DNA from: Chryseobacterium edaphi
Lineage (GTDB): Bacteria > Bacteroidota > Bacteroidia > Flavobacteriales > Weeksellaceae
DNA: 64,000 bases
Assembly: GCF_025628985.1 (NCBI RefSeq)
Contig: NZ_JAOTEM010000003.1
Coordinates: 310,001 to 374,000, forward strand
Reading direction: 5' to 3'
The position numbers and the translations under genes were made by a program. Below the pieces are notes generated by a model. It made no database searches. It was not told the DNA's origin and saw nothing but the letters and a program-made list of their open reading frames with translations. This document shows positions 8,378 to 17,495 of the stretch, piece after piece (position 1 is the first letter of the stretch; each line of letters begins with the position of its first letter).

Positions 8378-9605
8378 CTTTCTTTACTTTTACGCCATTT
8401 ATAAAAACATTTTCAGCTTTCAAACTTCCCTGATTATATAATACATTTTGGAAATTATCAGTTTTAAAAGAAACAAAATCTGCTTTTAATCCATTTTCCA
8501 ATCTTCCTCTATCTTCCAGACCAAGTGCAAAAGCCGAACGGAAAGTCATTCCAGCTAAAACTTCTGCCGTTGTCAGTTTTTCATATGTTGCTAAAATTGA
8601 AGCTTGCGTAATCAAATTTCCCATGGGAGCAGAACCCGGATTCCAGTCACTTGCAATTGCTAAAATTGCACCTGCATCCAATAATTTCCTTGCCGGAGTG
8701 AATTTTTCACCCAATCCTAAACTTGCACCCGGAAGTGCAGTTGCAACGGTATTTGACTGAGCTAAAAACTCAATATCGTCATCAACTGTAGCTTCCAAAT
8801 GATCAGCAGATTGCGCTCCAACTTCAACGGCAATTCTTGAACTTCCGGGTGTAAACTGATCAGCGTGAACAGTAATTTCGAAACCTAAATCTTTAGTTTT
8901 CAATAAAAATTCTTTACTTTCTTCCGGCTGAAACGCAGATTTTTCAATGAAAATATCAACGCGATTTGATAAGTTCTCTTCTTTTACTTTGGGTAAAATT
9001 TCATTTAAAATATAATCTAAATATGCTTTATTGTCGCCTTCAAAATCTCTTGGTTTCAAATGTGCAGAAAGACAGGTCGGAACTAATGTTGCCTGAGTTT
9101 GAGACTGAGCTTCTTTGATGATTCGAAGCATTTTCAATTCATTTTCAACGTCTAATCCGTATCCGCTTTTTACTTCAATAGTTGTAATTCCTAAATCAAT
9201 TAAAATATTGATTCTTTCGAGTAATGTTTTTAATAATTCTTCTTCGGAAGCATTTCTGGTATGTTGAACGGAGCTCCAGATTCCTCCGCCGCTTTCGGCA
9301 ATCTCCAGATAAGTTTTGCCGGCATTTCTCATCGCAAAATCATTAGCACGATTTCCTCCGAAACAAATATGGGTATGAGAATCTACAAATGCAGGAAGAA
9401 CGATTTGTTCGCCTTCAATTGTTTCAATTTCTACATTTTGATGTTCAGACTTTAAAGTTTCAAAGTTTCCGACTTTTTCAATTTTATTGTCGATGACTAA
9501 AATTCCTCCATCAATAATAATTTCGAGTTGTTCGTCAGAAAGTACTCCTCTTAAAGGAAGATTGGCAAGTGTTACCACCTGCTTGAAAGGTCCAATTAAT
9601 TTCAT
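8364..9605 (-). CDS. hutI: Imidazolonepropionase
   Basis: HutI hydrolyses 4-imidazolone-5-propionate to N-formimidoyl-L-glutamate, the third step of histidine catabolism. At 413 residues it is a normal amidohydrolase-superfamily member. It has the metal-binding HTHICFGG motif near residue 80, the conserved KSGYGLD segment, ITVHADQF with a metal-binding histidine, and ASDWNPGSAP near the C-terminus with the metal-binding aspartate. It begins the operon hutI-DUF695-hutG, with a TAnnTTTG element about 60 bp upstream. hutH and hutU are not in this window and must lie elsewhere if the pathway is complete. Confidence 0.95.
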   Translation of the reverse strand: MKLIGPFKQVVTLANLPLRGVLSDEQLEIIIDGGILVIDNKIEKVGNFETLKSEHQNVEIETIEGEQIVLPAFVDSHTHICFGGNRANDFAMRNAGKTYLEIAESGGGIWSSVQHTRNASEEELLKTLLERINILIDLGITTIEVKSGYGLDVENELKMLRIIKEAQSQTQATLVPTCLSAHLKPRDFEGDNKAYLDYILNEILPKVKEENLSNRVDIFIEKSAFQPEESKEFLLKTKDLGFEITVHADQFTPGSSRIAVEVGAQSADHLEATVDDDIEFLAQSNTVATALPGASLGLGEKFTPARKLLDAGAILAIASDWNPGSAPMGNLITQASILATYEKLTTAEVLAGMTFRSAFALGLEDRGRLENGLKADFVSFKTDNFQNVLYNQGSLKAENVFINGVKVKKDGNI

Positions 9606-9663
9606 TAAATTAAGGTTAAGATTGAGGTTGAGGCCAAATCCGCAACGCTGAATTTTTCTTTCT

Positions 9664-9671
9664 CAAAATTA
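9664..9671 (-). promoter_or_regulatory. -7 promoter element of the hutI operon
   Basis: Read on the minus strand this is TAATTTTG, matching TAnnTTTG, 58 bp upstream of the hutI start. A good -33 element at the expected distance was not found. Confidence 0.45.
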
Positions 9672-9773
9672 CTTAAAATATATCAATTTGCTAAATCATG
9701 TGTCTTCAGACTTGTAACCGTAAAATCAGGGAGAAATTTCCTCAATCTCAGTCTCAGCTAAACCTAAATTTGT

Positions 9774-9781
9774 TATCTTTG
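9774..9781 (+). promoter_or_regulatory. -7 promoter element of ruvB
   Basis: TATCTTTG matches TAnnTTTG and lies 19 bp before the ruvB ATG, giving a very short leader. It faces away from the hutI promoter in the same 195-bp intergenic gap. Confidence 0.6.
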
Positions 9782-9800
9782 AGGTAAATGAAATGAATTA

Positions 9801-10823
9801 ATGCCAGATTTTTTACATCCTGATAAGGAAAATTATTCCGATCACGAACTCGTACAGGAAGAGAAAATTCGTCCGCAAAGTTTTAAAGATTTTGCAGGAC
9901 AGAGAAAAACGCTAGAAAATCTTGAAGTTTTTGTCGCTGCCGCAAAGAATCGTGGTGGCGCACTTGACCATGTTCTTTTGCACGGTCCTCCAGGTTTAGG
10001 AAAAACAACTTTATCCAATATTATAGCAAATGAATTGGGAGTAAACTGTAAAATTACTTCCGGTCCTGTATTGGATAAACCAGGAAGTTTAGCCGGACTT
10101 CTTACCAATTTGGAAGAAAACGATGTTCTTTTTATTGATGAAATCCACCGACTTTCTCCCATTGTCGAAGAATATCTTTATTCTGCAATGGAAGATTATA
10201 AAATCGATATTATGCTCGAAACTGGTCCCAATGCGAGAAGTGTTCAGATCAGTTTAAATCCTTTTACCTTAGTTGGTGCAACTACCAGAAGCGGAATGCT
10301 GACAAAACCAATGTTGGCAAGATTTGGGATCCAGAGCAGATTAGAATATTATTCGATAGAACTTCTCTCCACCATTATTATCCGAAGTGCAAGAGTTTTG
10401 GGTGTGACGATTTATGAAGATGCCGCAATTGAAATTGCAAGAAGAAGTCGCGGTACGCCAAGAATTGCCAATGCATTATTGAGAAGAGTTCGTGATTTTG
10501 CAGAGATTAAAGGAAATGGAGAAATTGAAATCAACATTACAACGTACGCTTTGAATTCTTTAAATGTAGACGAATTTGGTTTAGATGAAATGGACAACAA
10601 AATCATGCGCGTAATGATTGAAAATTTCAAAGGAAAACCTGTAGGAATTTCTGCTCTGGCAACATCCATTGCCGAGAACCCTGAAACTTTAGAAGAAGTT
10701 TACGAGCCGTTTTTAATTCAGGAAGGGTTTATTATCAGAACTCCAAGAGGACGTGAAGTTACTGAAAAAGCGTATCGTCATCTGAATATTGCAATACCTA
10801 GAAATCCGGGAGAGCTTTTTTAA
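9801..10823 (+). CDS. ruvB: Holliday junction branch-migration helicase RuvB
   Basis: RuvB is the AAA+ motor that drives branch migration of Holliday junctions together with RuvA. The 340-residue protein has the expected length. Walker A is GPPGLGKT at 62-69, Walker B is FIDEIH around 111-116, and the sensor I region GATTRSG follows. The winged-helix C-terminal domain ends with [16 protein letters not shown]. The start at 9801 follows a promoter element by 19 bp. The downstream metallo-hydrolase gene begins 57 bp later and may be co-transcribed; neither ruvA nor ruvC is adjacent. Confidence 0.97.
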   Translation: MPDFLHPDKENYSDHELVQEEKIRPQSFKDFAGQRKTLENLEVFVAAAKNRGGALDHVLLHGPPGLGKTTLSNIIANELGVNCKITSGPVLDKPGSLAGLLTNLEENDVLFIDEIHRLSPIVEEYLYSAMEDYKIDIMLETGPNARSVQISLNPFTLVGATTRSGMLTKPMLARFGIQSRLEYYSIELLSTIIIRSARVLGVTIYEDAAIEIARRSRGTPRIANALLRRVRDFAEIKGNGEIEINITTYALNSLNVDEFGLDEMDNKIMRVMIENFKGKPVGISALATSIAENPETLEEVYEPFLIQEGFIIRTPRGREVTEKAYRHLNIAIPRNPGELF

Positions 10824-10880
10824 ATAAGTTTAAATTGGAATCATTTAAAGAAACTATACATTAAAAAAAACAAATATTAT

Positions 10881-11747
10881 ATGAAGCTATATCCTATCCA
10901 ATGCGGAAAATTTAAGCTCGACGGTGGAGCGATGTTTGGAGTCGTCCCGAAAAGTCTGTGGGAAAAAACCAATCCTGCAGACGAAAGAAACTTAATTGAA
11001 TTAGGAACCCGATCTTTATTAATTGAAGACGGAAAAAAATTGATTCTTGTGGACTGCGGTCTCGGAAATAAGCAAGATGATAAATTCTTTGGTCATTATT
11101 CGCTTTGGGGCGATGATAATTTAGATAAAAATTTAAAAAAATATGGCTTTGTAAAAGAAGATATCACCGATGTTTTCCTGACTCACTTACATTTTGACCA
11201 TTGTGGAGGAGCTATCGAATGGAATGATGATAAATCTGGCTATAGACCTGCCTTTAAAAATGCTCAGTTCTGGACCAACGAAAATCACTGGAAATGGGCA
11301 ACTGAACCAAATGCAAGAGAGAAAGCAAGTTTTTTAAAGGAAAATATACTGCCTATTCAGGAAAGTGGTCAATTAGGGTTCTTACCACTTCCAGCTAACG
11401 GAAACTATGGTTTTACGCCGGAACTTAAAATGGATGTTATCTTTGTTGATGGTCACACCGAAAAGCAAATGCTTCCCGTGATACAGTATCAGGAAAAGAC
11501 GATTGTTTTTGCAGCAGACTTGATTCCGACTGCAGGACATATTCCGCAAGTGTATGTAATGGGATATGATACAAGACCTTTATTAACGGTTGAAGAGAAA
11601 GCTAAATTTCTAAAACAGTGTGTAGATAATGATTATCTCCTATTTTTTGAACATGATGCCCATAATGAATTGGCAAGCCTTAAAATGACCGAAAAAGGTG
11701 TAAGATTGGATGAAACATTTAGCTTTAATGAAGTTTTTGGTTATTAA
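10881..11747 (+). CDS. Metallo-beta-lactamase-fold hydrolase
   Basis: This 288-residue protein belongs to the metallo-beta-lactamase superfamily. It has the zinc-binding signature THLHFDHCGGA around residue 100, an aspartate in the DGHTEKQM segment, ADLIPTAGH, and a late FEHDAH motif. The group resembles the YtnP/AttM lactonase-like hydrolases, but the substrate cannot be read from sequence. No signal peptide is seen, so it is probably cytosolic. It lies between ruvB and coaE, with only 3 bp before coaE, suggesting one transcript. Confidence 0.85.
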   Translation: MKLYPIQCGKFKLDGGAMFGVVPKSLWEKTNPADERNLIELGTRSLLIEDGKKLILVDCGLGNKQDDKFFGHYSLWGDDNLDKNLKKYGFVKEDITDVFLTHLHFDHCGGAIEWNDDKSGYRPAFKNAQFWTNENHWKWATEPNAREKASFLKENILPIQESGQLGFLPLPANGNYGFTPELKMDVIFVDGHTEKQMLPVIQYQEKTIVFAADLIPTAGHIPQVYVMGYDTRPLLTVEEKAKFLKQCVDNDYLLFFEHDAHNELASLKMTEKGVRLDETFSFNEVFGY

Positions 11748-11750
11748 ATT

Positions 11751-12380
11751 ATGGAAGAATTAAATATAGAAACAAAAAAAGCGGAACCCGATCCTGCCCC
11801 AAAGATCATAGGTCTTACCGGCGGAATTGGCTCTGGAAAAACCACTGTTGCAAAGTTTATAGAAGATTGCGGTTTTCCGGTTTATTATTCGGATGTGAGA
11901 GCTAAAACCATCGTGAATGATAATGAAGATCTTAAGCAGAGAATTAAAAATCTTTTAGGCAGTGATTCTTATGATCAAAATGGGTTATATAACAGAAAAT
12001 TTGTTGGTGAAAAAGTCTTTAATAATGATGAATTATTAAATCAACTCAACGAAATCATTCATCCTGCAGTTCGCCTTGATTTTGAAGAATGGGTGTCTCA
12101 ACAAACGAAATATCTTGTTTTCAAAGAAACTGCTTTATTATTTGAATTAAAACTTCATCTACAGTGTTACAAATCTCTTCTTGTGACCGCTGAAGATAAT
12201 ATCAGAATTAAAAGAGTAATGGACAGAGACGGAAAAACATATCGGGAAGTCGAATCTGTCATGAGTAATCAAATGCCCGAAAAGGATAAAATAAAATTAG
12301 CAGATTGTGTCATTTACAACAATACCAATATTGATGATTTACGGGAGCAAACCGAAAAAGTAATTTTTGAAATTGAATAG
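11751..12380 (+). CDS. coaE: Dephospho-CoA kinase
   Basis: CoaE phosphorylates the 3'-hydroxyl of dephospho-CoA, the last step of coenzyme A synthesis. The P-loop GGIGSGKT lies at 24-31, and the LID-type region with RVMDRDGKTYREVESVMSNQ follows at about 160-180. At 209 residues it carries about 15 extra residues before the kinase core, an acidic tail not needed for the fold; the first good internal start would remove part of the core, so the long form is kept. It follows the MBL-fold gene by 3 bp and ends at a strong terminator. Confidence 0.94.
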   Translation: MEELNIETKKAEPDPAPKIIGLTGGIGSGKTTVAKFIEDCGFPVYYSDVRAKTIVNDNEDLKQRIKNLLGSDSYDQNGLYNRKFVGEKVFNNDELLNQLNEIIHPAVRLDFEEWVSQQTKYLVFKETALLFELKLHLQCYKSLLVTAEDNIRIKRVMDRDGKTYREVESVMSNQMPEKDKIKLADCVIYNNTNIDDLREQTEKVIFEIE

Positions 12381-12393
12381 TTCTTAATTAAAC

Positions 12394-12426
12394 AAAAAAC
12401 TCGCAGATTAATCTGCGAGTTTTTTT
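12394..12426 (+). terminator. Terminator after coaE
   Basis: A near-perfect palindrome at 12399-12420 (ACTCGCAGATT and its reverse complement) is followed by seven T. The flanking A-run on the other side would also allow it to act in reverse. Confidence 0.85.
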
Positions 12427-12445
12427 GTTGATACTTCTTAACATA

Positions 12446-12479
12446 GAAAAAAATAAGCTCTCATTTCTGAGAGCTTATT
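12446..12479 (-). terminator. Terminator of the FN3/GEVED surface protein gene
   Basis: A perfect 12-bp stem, AATAAGCTCTCA at 12452-12463 and TGAGAGCTTATT at 12468-12479, has a 4-base loop. On the minus strand it is followed by a U-run (A-run 12446-12453 on the plus strand). It lies 24 bp past the stop of the minus-strand gene. Confidence 0.85.
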
Positions 12480-12502
12480 CTATTATATTTAGAAGTTATT
12501 AA

Positions 12503-15500
12503 TTATTCTTTAATAAATTTCTTCTGAACAGTACCCATAACGTCTTCTATGTCGATAACATATAATCCATTAATTAGTCTGCTTACGTCAATCTTGTTGT
12601 TTAAGATTAAGCCGCTTGAAATCACTTGTCCTGCTGCACTGTAAATTTTATAATTCGCTTTTTTGCTGATATTTTTTACATTTAAAACTGTGCTTACCGG
12701 ATTCGGATATATTAAAATCTCCGTTTGGTTTACTGCGTTTGGAACTGCTTGTTTAGAAATTCTTACTGTATAATCTTCCACTTCACCATTCGGGAAGCTT
12801 GTACAATTTACAGGAATTCCGTCTTTCTGCATTGCCACTCTCATTACAACATATTTGTAATCTGTCATGCTTACAAATGCATCGGCAGGAACACTGAATG
12901 TTGCGCTTGCTGTAGGATTTGTATTTGGTCCGTCAGCCATGATTCTTTCGTTGATATCGAAATAACCATTTCTGTTGAAGTCGATCCAAACTGCTACTCC
13001 CGCTTTATCACCATTGCTCAGTGTTTTGTCAATTGTAATCTGGTTACCATTTGATCCCTGAATCATTTCAATAAACTTAGCAGGAACTCCTGTAAAGTCA
13101 GAGTAATTTGAAGCTGGAGTAATATTAGTCATTTGAGGTTTACCAGTTGGCGTAGCCGTTACTTTTGAAATATACTCAGTTGCAGAAGTAGTGGCAGACA
13201 TTTGACAGTAAACAACTGTTGGTGTTGTGAAATAATAAGGAGGTGTAAAGTTACCCGGAGTTCCCGAACAAACATTTGCAACCTGCATTTCATATTTCGT
13301 CAATTCTAACAATCCTGTGATTGTGTAAGTATTTGTATTAACTGTAACAGTCGTCCAGCTTGGAATACCTACTTTTCTGTATCTTAAAACATAGCTTCCT
13401 GTTGCTCCTGCACCCGTAAAGGCATCCCAAACTACTTCTGCACTTGTAGGTGTCAATGTAGTGATTGTTAATCCCGGAGGTGCAATTTCACAAATTCTTA
13501 CAGTAGTAAATACTTGAGGATTTGACCATGGGTTTGGTGTAGTTTCACCCACACACTGATTAGCAACCTGAACTTCATAAGTTACATATGAACTTAATCC
13601 TGTAAGTGTTACTGAGTTTGCTGGAGGAGCCGGAGCTGTAACATTAATCCATGTCGTTGTACCAACTACTCTATATCTTACTAAATATGTTGCACTAGGA
13701 ACAATAGGGTTCCAGGTAACTACTGCTGAAGTTGAAGTAACGTTTGTGATAGTTACATTCGGAGGAGTAGGATCACATCTTGTAGTGAATAATTTGATAG
13801 GTGTATAAGCACCTGCACCACCACTACCACAAACTGCTGCAATTCTTACCTCATAAGTCGTAGCAGGTGTTAATCCTGTCAATTGTACCGGAGGGTTTCC
13901 TGCTAAAACAGAAGCATTAATAGGAATCCATGCAGAAGCAGGAGTCGTAACAGCTCTGTATTCTAATAAGAAGGAATTATTATTTAATCCTGGAGTCCAG
14001 TTAACTGTTGCAGAGTTATGAGTAATAGGAGTAACTGTTACGTTCGTTGGAGCAACATTACTACAAGGTCTTAATTTTACTGCATAATCTTCAACTTCAC
14101 CATTCGCAGGATCAACACATATTACTGAAGCACTACCTCTTTTAAGAGCAACTCTCATTGTTGTAGTGTAAGGTCCTGTATAAACACCTGTAGCAGGAAC
14201 TGCAAATGTAGTGGTAACCGGAGTTGTTGTGCTTGATGCAGAGGTCATGATTTTCTCAGTAGCTGCAAAAGTTCCATCTCTGTTCCAATCAATCCATACA
14301 TCTACTGCGTCAGCATAAGTTGTCGTTTGCCAAGCTTTAGAAACAGACAATTGATTTCCAGTTGATCCAATTTCTAGATTGATTACTGGTGTAGCATAAC
14401 TGATATAATTTGTCTGTAAAGAAGTATTGTTTACAATCGGGAAGTTCACAGGTGTAACTTTTACATTTGAAATGTAATCATTGGTACCTGTTCCTACCAT
14501 TGGACAATATGTCAACGGTGGAGTTGTAAAGTTAACAGATGGTCCAAAAGCACCATTTGTACCATTACAGATTGTTAAGACCTGAACTTCATAATTCGTC
14601 TGTTCTGTAAGACCAGTAATGGTATAATAACTTTGTCCAGCAGGAAGTTGAATATATCCTGGTGTAGGTGTTAGCGGTTGCCAAGCAGTTGTACCAATTT
14701 GTCTCCATCTTACTCTATAAGTAGCATTTGCAGTTGGCATCCAAGAAACATAAGCTGTTGTAGACGTCATATTGGTCACAGTGATGTTTGATGGCGGTGC
14801 TGTTGTACATGGCTGCAAATCAATTAATTTAACAGAATAATCTTCTACTTCCCCCCAAGTAAATCCACCACACGGACTAGGAACACCTCCTTCCTGAATG
14901 ATTACTCTCATCCTTAAATTTAGATTTCCTGCGTAAGCACCCTGTGCTACAGTAGGAACTGTAAAATTTGTATTACTTACTACCGATGTTGTATTTGAAG
15001 GAGAATCAAGAACTAACTCATTAGCGTTATCTCCAAAAATACCATTTCTATTAAAATCTATCCACGCTCTTGTACCAGCAGAATACTGCGTTCCAGGCCA
15101 AGTCTTTGTTGCAGAAATACTATTATTTGATGTTCCTCTGATTAAAGTAATCAATCTTGCAGGATCATTGGTATAATCTGAATAAAAAGGAGCAACAGGT
15201 GCCGGATTTAGTGAGTTACTTACCATTGGCGCAAATCCTGTAGGAGCAACTGTTACATTAGATATGTACTCATATAATGTTGTACTTGTAGGACCAGAAG
15301 TACAATAAGTAACAGCTGGAGTTGTAAAGTTTGTACTTGGAGAAAATGCTCCAGTTGTACCACCACAAATTGTAGCTATCTGAACTTCGTAATTTGTTAA
15401 TTCTAAAAGTCCAGTCATTGTATAGTTACTTGAAAGCGGAGCTGTCAATGTAACTGTAGTCCAAGTAGTACTTCCGACAGCTCTATATCTAACAACATAA

Positions 15501-17176
15501 GTAGCTCCAAGAGACGGAGTCCAAGAAACAGTTGCCGTTGTTGGCGTTAACTGTCCCATTGTAATATTTGAAGGAGGTGCCGTTGTACAAGGTTGCAATT
15601 GTTCTGCAACTAGTTGTATTCTTGGAATATCAGAATATCTAGAAGTCGCAGTAGGTGGTGCACCAGGACTTGCATTTACAGTATCATCATAATGAAGAAT
15701 ACCTCTATTCGTCCCTGCTGGATAACTACCCCAGTTTTGCGTACAAGAATAACCACTTGCATTTTCATCAACTGCAATAACTATGTTTGAAGTACCGTTC
15801 CAAACAAACGGGCTCGTTAATGTAAGTTCAACCCAAGCACCACTTGTCATAGTAGGTAAAGTTCCTGCGTAAACCTGCTGCATTCCAGATAAAGGAACCC
15901 AGCTAGTTGTTGTTGCAAAATTTGCCTGTGTAGTATTACCCATGTAAACTACCCATTGGTTATAGTTTGCCTGAGTTGATGCGGTAGCCTGAACAAAGAA
16001 TTTTATTTTAGTAATATAATTATTTGTACCAATTGCTCCTCCAACTTCAGCAGCAGTATATATTTGCTGAGAATAATTATAACCGTAGCAAGAATATATT
16101 GGTAAGTTACCTGTAAAAGCTGTACCTGAACCAATTTGACCAGGAGTGAACGAAGGACCCGCTACCCATGCACTTTTATCAGTAGCAGAACAAATAGATC
16201 TTACCCAGAAATAATATGTTGTGCCGGTAACAAGACTGTTTAATGGCACAGTAAGAGCTGTTGTAGCTGTACCAGATGTTGTAGCTGGTGGTGTTGTATT
16301 TGTAGTTGATACAATATATTCATATCCATTTGCAGGTGGGGTTGTAGGTGCAGTCCAACCAATCGATCCTGTTACAGGAGATGTCGCACCAGAAACTAAT
16401 CCTGATGGAGCAAAACAACTTGGAGGAGTCCACGTATAAGTAAGTCCGTCAGTTGGCATTCCCGGAGTCGCTGCAGTAGTATTAAATGCTTGTGTACTAG
16501 TATTCGCTGTTCCAGCTGTAGAAGCTGTAAAAAGTGCGGTAGTAGCATTATTACGATTATTAAAATCAGCATTTGAATTACCTCTCAAACCGATTTGTGC
16601 AGTGTTATTGACTACTGTAGTTCCAGATACATAAGATCCAGTCTTATATACTACTGCTATTGTTTTAGTAGTTTCTCTTAATCTTATTTGAAAAGAAAAA
16701 GCATAAGCACTTGTTACGGTACTGTAAGCAGGTCTAAAATCAGCCCATTGGATTACAATTTCTCTGTTAGGAGCGGTACCTTCAACCCCCCAACTGATTG
16801 TTCCATTGATACTTGCAATATTCAGTACAGCATTAAGGTCTCTACCCCATGCAGCAACTGCGCCTGTATAAGCTTCAGTACCAGATATAGGAGAATAACT
16901 TGTAGTGCCGGGAGCTGTTGCTCCAAATGTTATAAAACCATTGGTTGAAACATTTAACGCAGAATAGTTGATATTGTTAAACGAAACATTGAATGGAAGA
17001 GTCACAGGATAAATAGCATCATCCAGCGAATTGGTTCCCGCTGCAGTTGCCAAAACAGTAGCAGAAGATCCTAAGGGAGTATAGGTTCCAGAGGACTGTG
17101 CAAAACTGTAAGAACTTACCTGCGCATTCGTTATAAATGCCGTTATAAGGGCAAAAATTAGTAAAATTTTCTTCAT
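12503..17176 (-). CDS. Large T9SS-secreted FN3/GEVED multidomain protein
   Basis: This 1557-residue protein is predicted to be exported and then sent to the cell surface by type IX secretion. Domains in order are a Sec signal peptide (1-18); an N-terminal beta-rich region (20-250); FN3 (253-345); a jelly-roll-like region (350-525); FN3 (530-617); GEVED (625-783); FN3 (790-885); GEVED (890-1034); three FN3 domains (1038-1130, 1134-1225, 1229-1316); GEVED (1324-1473); and a type A sorting domain (1486-1557) starting ILIYPNPVS. The three GEVED domains share WID(F/W)NR(N/D)G and GEVEDY motifs. It is Thr/Ser-rich and lacks a catalytic motif, so an adhesin or scaffold role is inferred. It has its own promoter region and terminator. 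Confidence 0.88.
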   Translation of the reverse strand: MKKILLIFALITAFITNAQVSSYSFAQSSGTYTPLGSSATVLATAAGTNSLDDAIYPVTLPFNVSFNNINYSALNVSTNGFITFGATAPGTTSYSPISGTEAYTGAVAAWGRDLNAVLNIASINGTISWGVEGTAPNREIVIQWADFRPAYSTVTSAYAFSFQIRLRETTKTIAVVYKTGSYVSGTTVVNNTAQIGLRGNSNADFNNRNNATTALFTASTAGTANTSTQAFNTTAATPGMPTDGLTYTWTPPSCFAPSGLVSGATSPVTGSIGWTAPTTPPANGYEYIVSTTNTTPPATTSGTATTALTVPLNSLVTGTTYYFWVRSICSATDKSAWVAGPSFTPGQIGSGTAFTGNLPIYSCYGYNYSQQIYTAAEVGGAIGTNNYITKIKFFVQATASTQANYNQWVVYMGNTTQANFATTTSWVPLSGMQQVYAGTLPTMTSGAWVELTLTSPFVWNGTSNIVIAVDENASGYSCTQNWGSYPAGTNRGILHYDDTVNASPGAPPTATSRYSDIPRIQLVAEQLQPCTTAPPSNITMGQLTPTTATVSWTPSLGATYVVRYRAVGSTTWTTVTLTAPLSSNYTMTGLLELTNYEVQIATICGGTTGAFSPSTNFTTPAVTYCTSGPTSTTLYEYISNVTVAPTGFAPMVSNSLNPAPVAPFYSDYTNDPARLITLIRGTSNNSISATKTWPGTQYSAGTRAWIDFNRNGIFGDNANELVLDSPSNTTSVVSNTNFTVPTVAQGAYAGNLNLRMRVIIQEGGVPSPCGGFTWGEVEDYSVKLIDLQPCTTAPPSNITVTNMTSTTAYVSWMPTANATYRVRWRQIGTTAWQPLTPTPGYIQLPAGQSYYTITGLTEQTNYEVQVLTICNGTNGAFGPSVNFTTPPLTYCPMVGTGTNDYISNVKVTPVNFPIVNNTSLQTNYISYATPVINLEIGSTGNQLSVSKAWQTTTYADAVDVWIDWNRDGTFAATEKIMTSASSTTTPVTTTFAVPATGVYTGPYTTTMRVALKRGSASVICVDPANGEVEDYAVKLRPCSNVAPTNVTVTPITHNSATVNWTPGLNNNSFLLEYRAVTTPASAWIPINASVLAGNPPVQLTGLTPATTYEVRIAAVCGSGGAGAYTPIKLFTTRCDPTPPNVTITNVTSTSAVVTWNPIVPSATYLVRYRVVGTTTWINVTAPAPPANSVTLTGLSSYVTYEVQVANQCVGETTPNPWSNPQVFTTVRICEIAPPGLTITTLTPTSAEVVWDAFTGAGATGSYVLRYRKVGIPSWTTVTVNTNTYTITGLLELTKYEMQVANVCSGTPGNFTPPYYFTTPTVVYCQMSATTSATEYISKVTATPTGKPQMTNITPASNYSDFTGVPAKFIEMIQGSNGNQITIDKTLSNGDKAGVAVWIDFNRNGYFDINERIMADGPNTNPTASATFSVPADAFVSMTDYKYVVMRVAMQKDGIPVNCTSFPNGEVEDYTVRISKQAVPNAVNQTEILIYPNPVSTVLNVKNISKKANYKIYSAAGQVISSGLILNNKIDVSRLINGLYVIDIEDVMGTVQKKFIKE

Positions 17177-17442
17177 CTTATTAATAATTTAAATAGATTA
17201 GAATACAAGATTTATACATAGTTAATAAATTAGTGTATTAATGTGATTGTTTGAGACACCTTCTCTCATTAAGAAATTCAAAATCTGTTACCAGAAAAGG
17301 GATTAAAAAAGTAAACGATTTCGTCATAGGCGTTAATTATTTTAGATTAACTACAAATCTAAACATTTTTTATTATTTGGTAATATAATTAAGTGTTTTT
17401 TTTATAATAACCTCATCAAAAAGCTACATATGATTACATTAT
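17177..17442 (-). promoter_or_regulatory. Upstream region and probable promoter of the FN3/GEVED gene
   Basis: This gap has no gene. Read on the minus strand, TAGATTTG (17354-17361) matches the TAnnTTTG -7 element and would give a 5' leader of about 170 bases. It overlaps an 8-bp inverted repeat, TTTAGATT at 17341-17348 and AATCTAAA at 17356-17363. The leader shows no recognisable riboswitch. Confidence 0.4.
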
Positions 17443-17473
17443 AAAAAAAATCCTCAGGAAAAACCTGAGGATT
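17443..17473 (-). terminator. Terminator of the M43 protease gene
   Basis: A perfect 10-bp stem (AATCCTCAGG and CCTGAGGATT) with a 5-A loop is followed on the minus strand by a U-run. It lies 23 bp beyond the stop codon at 17496. Confidence 0.85.
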
Positions 17474-17495
17474 CATTAGCTTTCAAAGCGATTTA

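Noticed and set aside
12503-17176. Possible DNA tandem repeats or a CRISPR-like array in the FN3/GEVED gene
   Set aside because: The repetition is at protein domain level, with diverged units of 90-150 residues. No short spaced direct repeats are seen.
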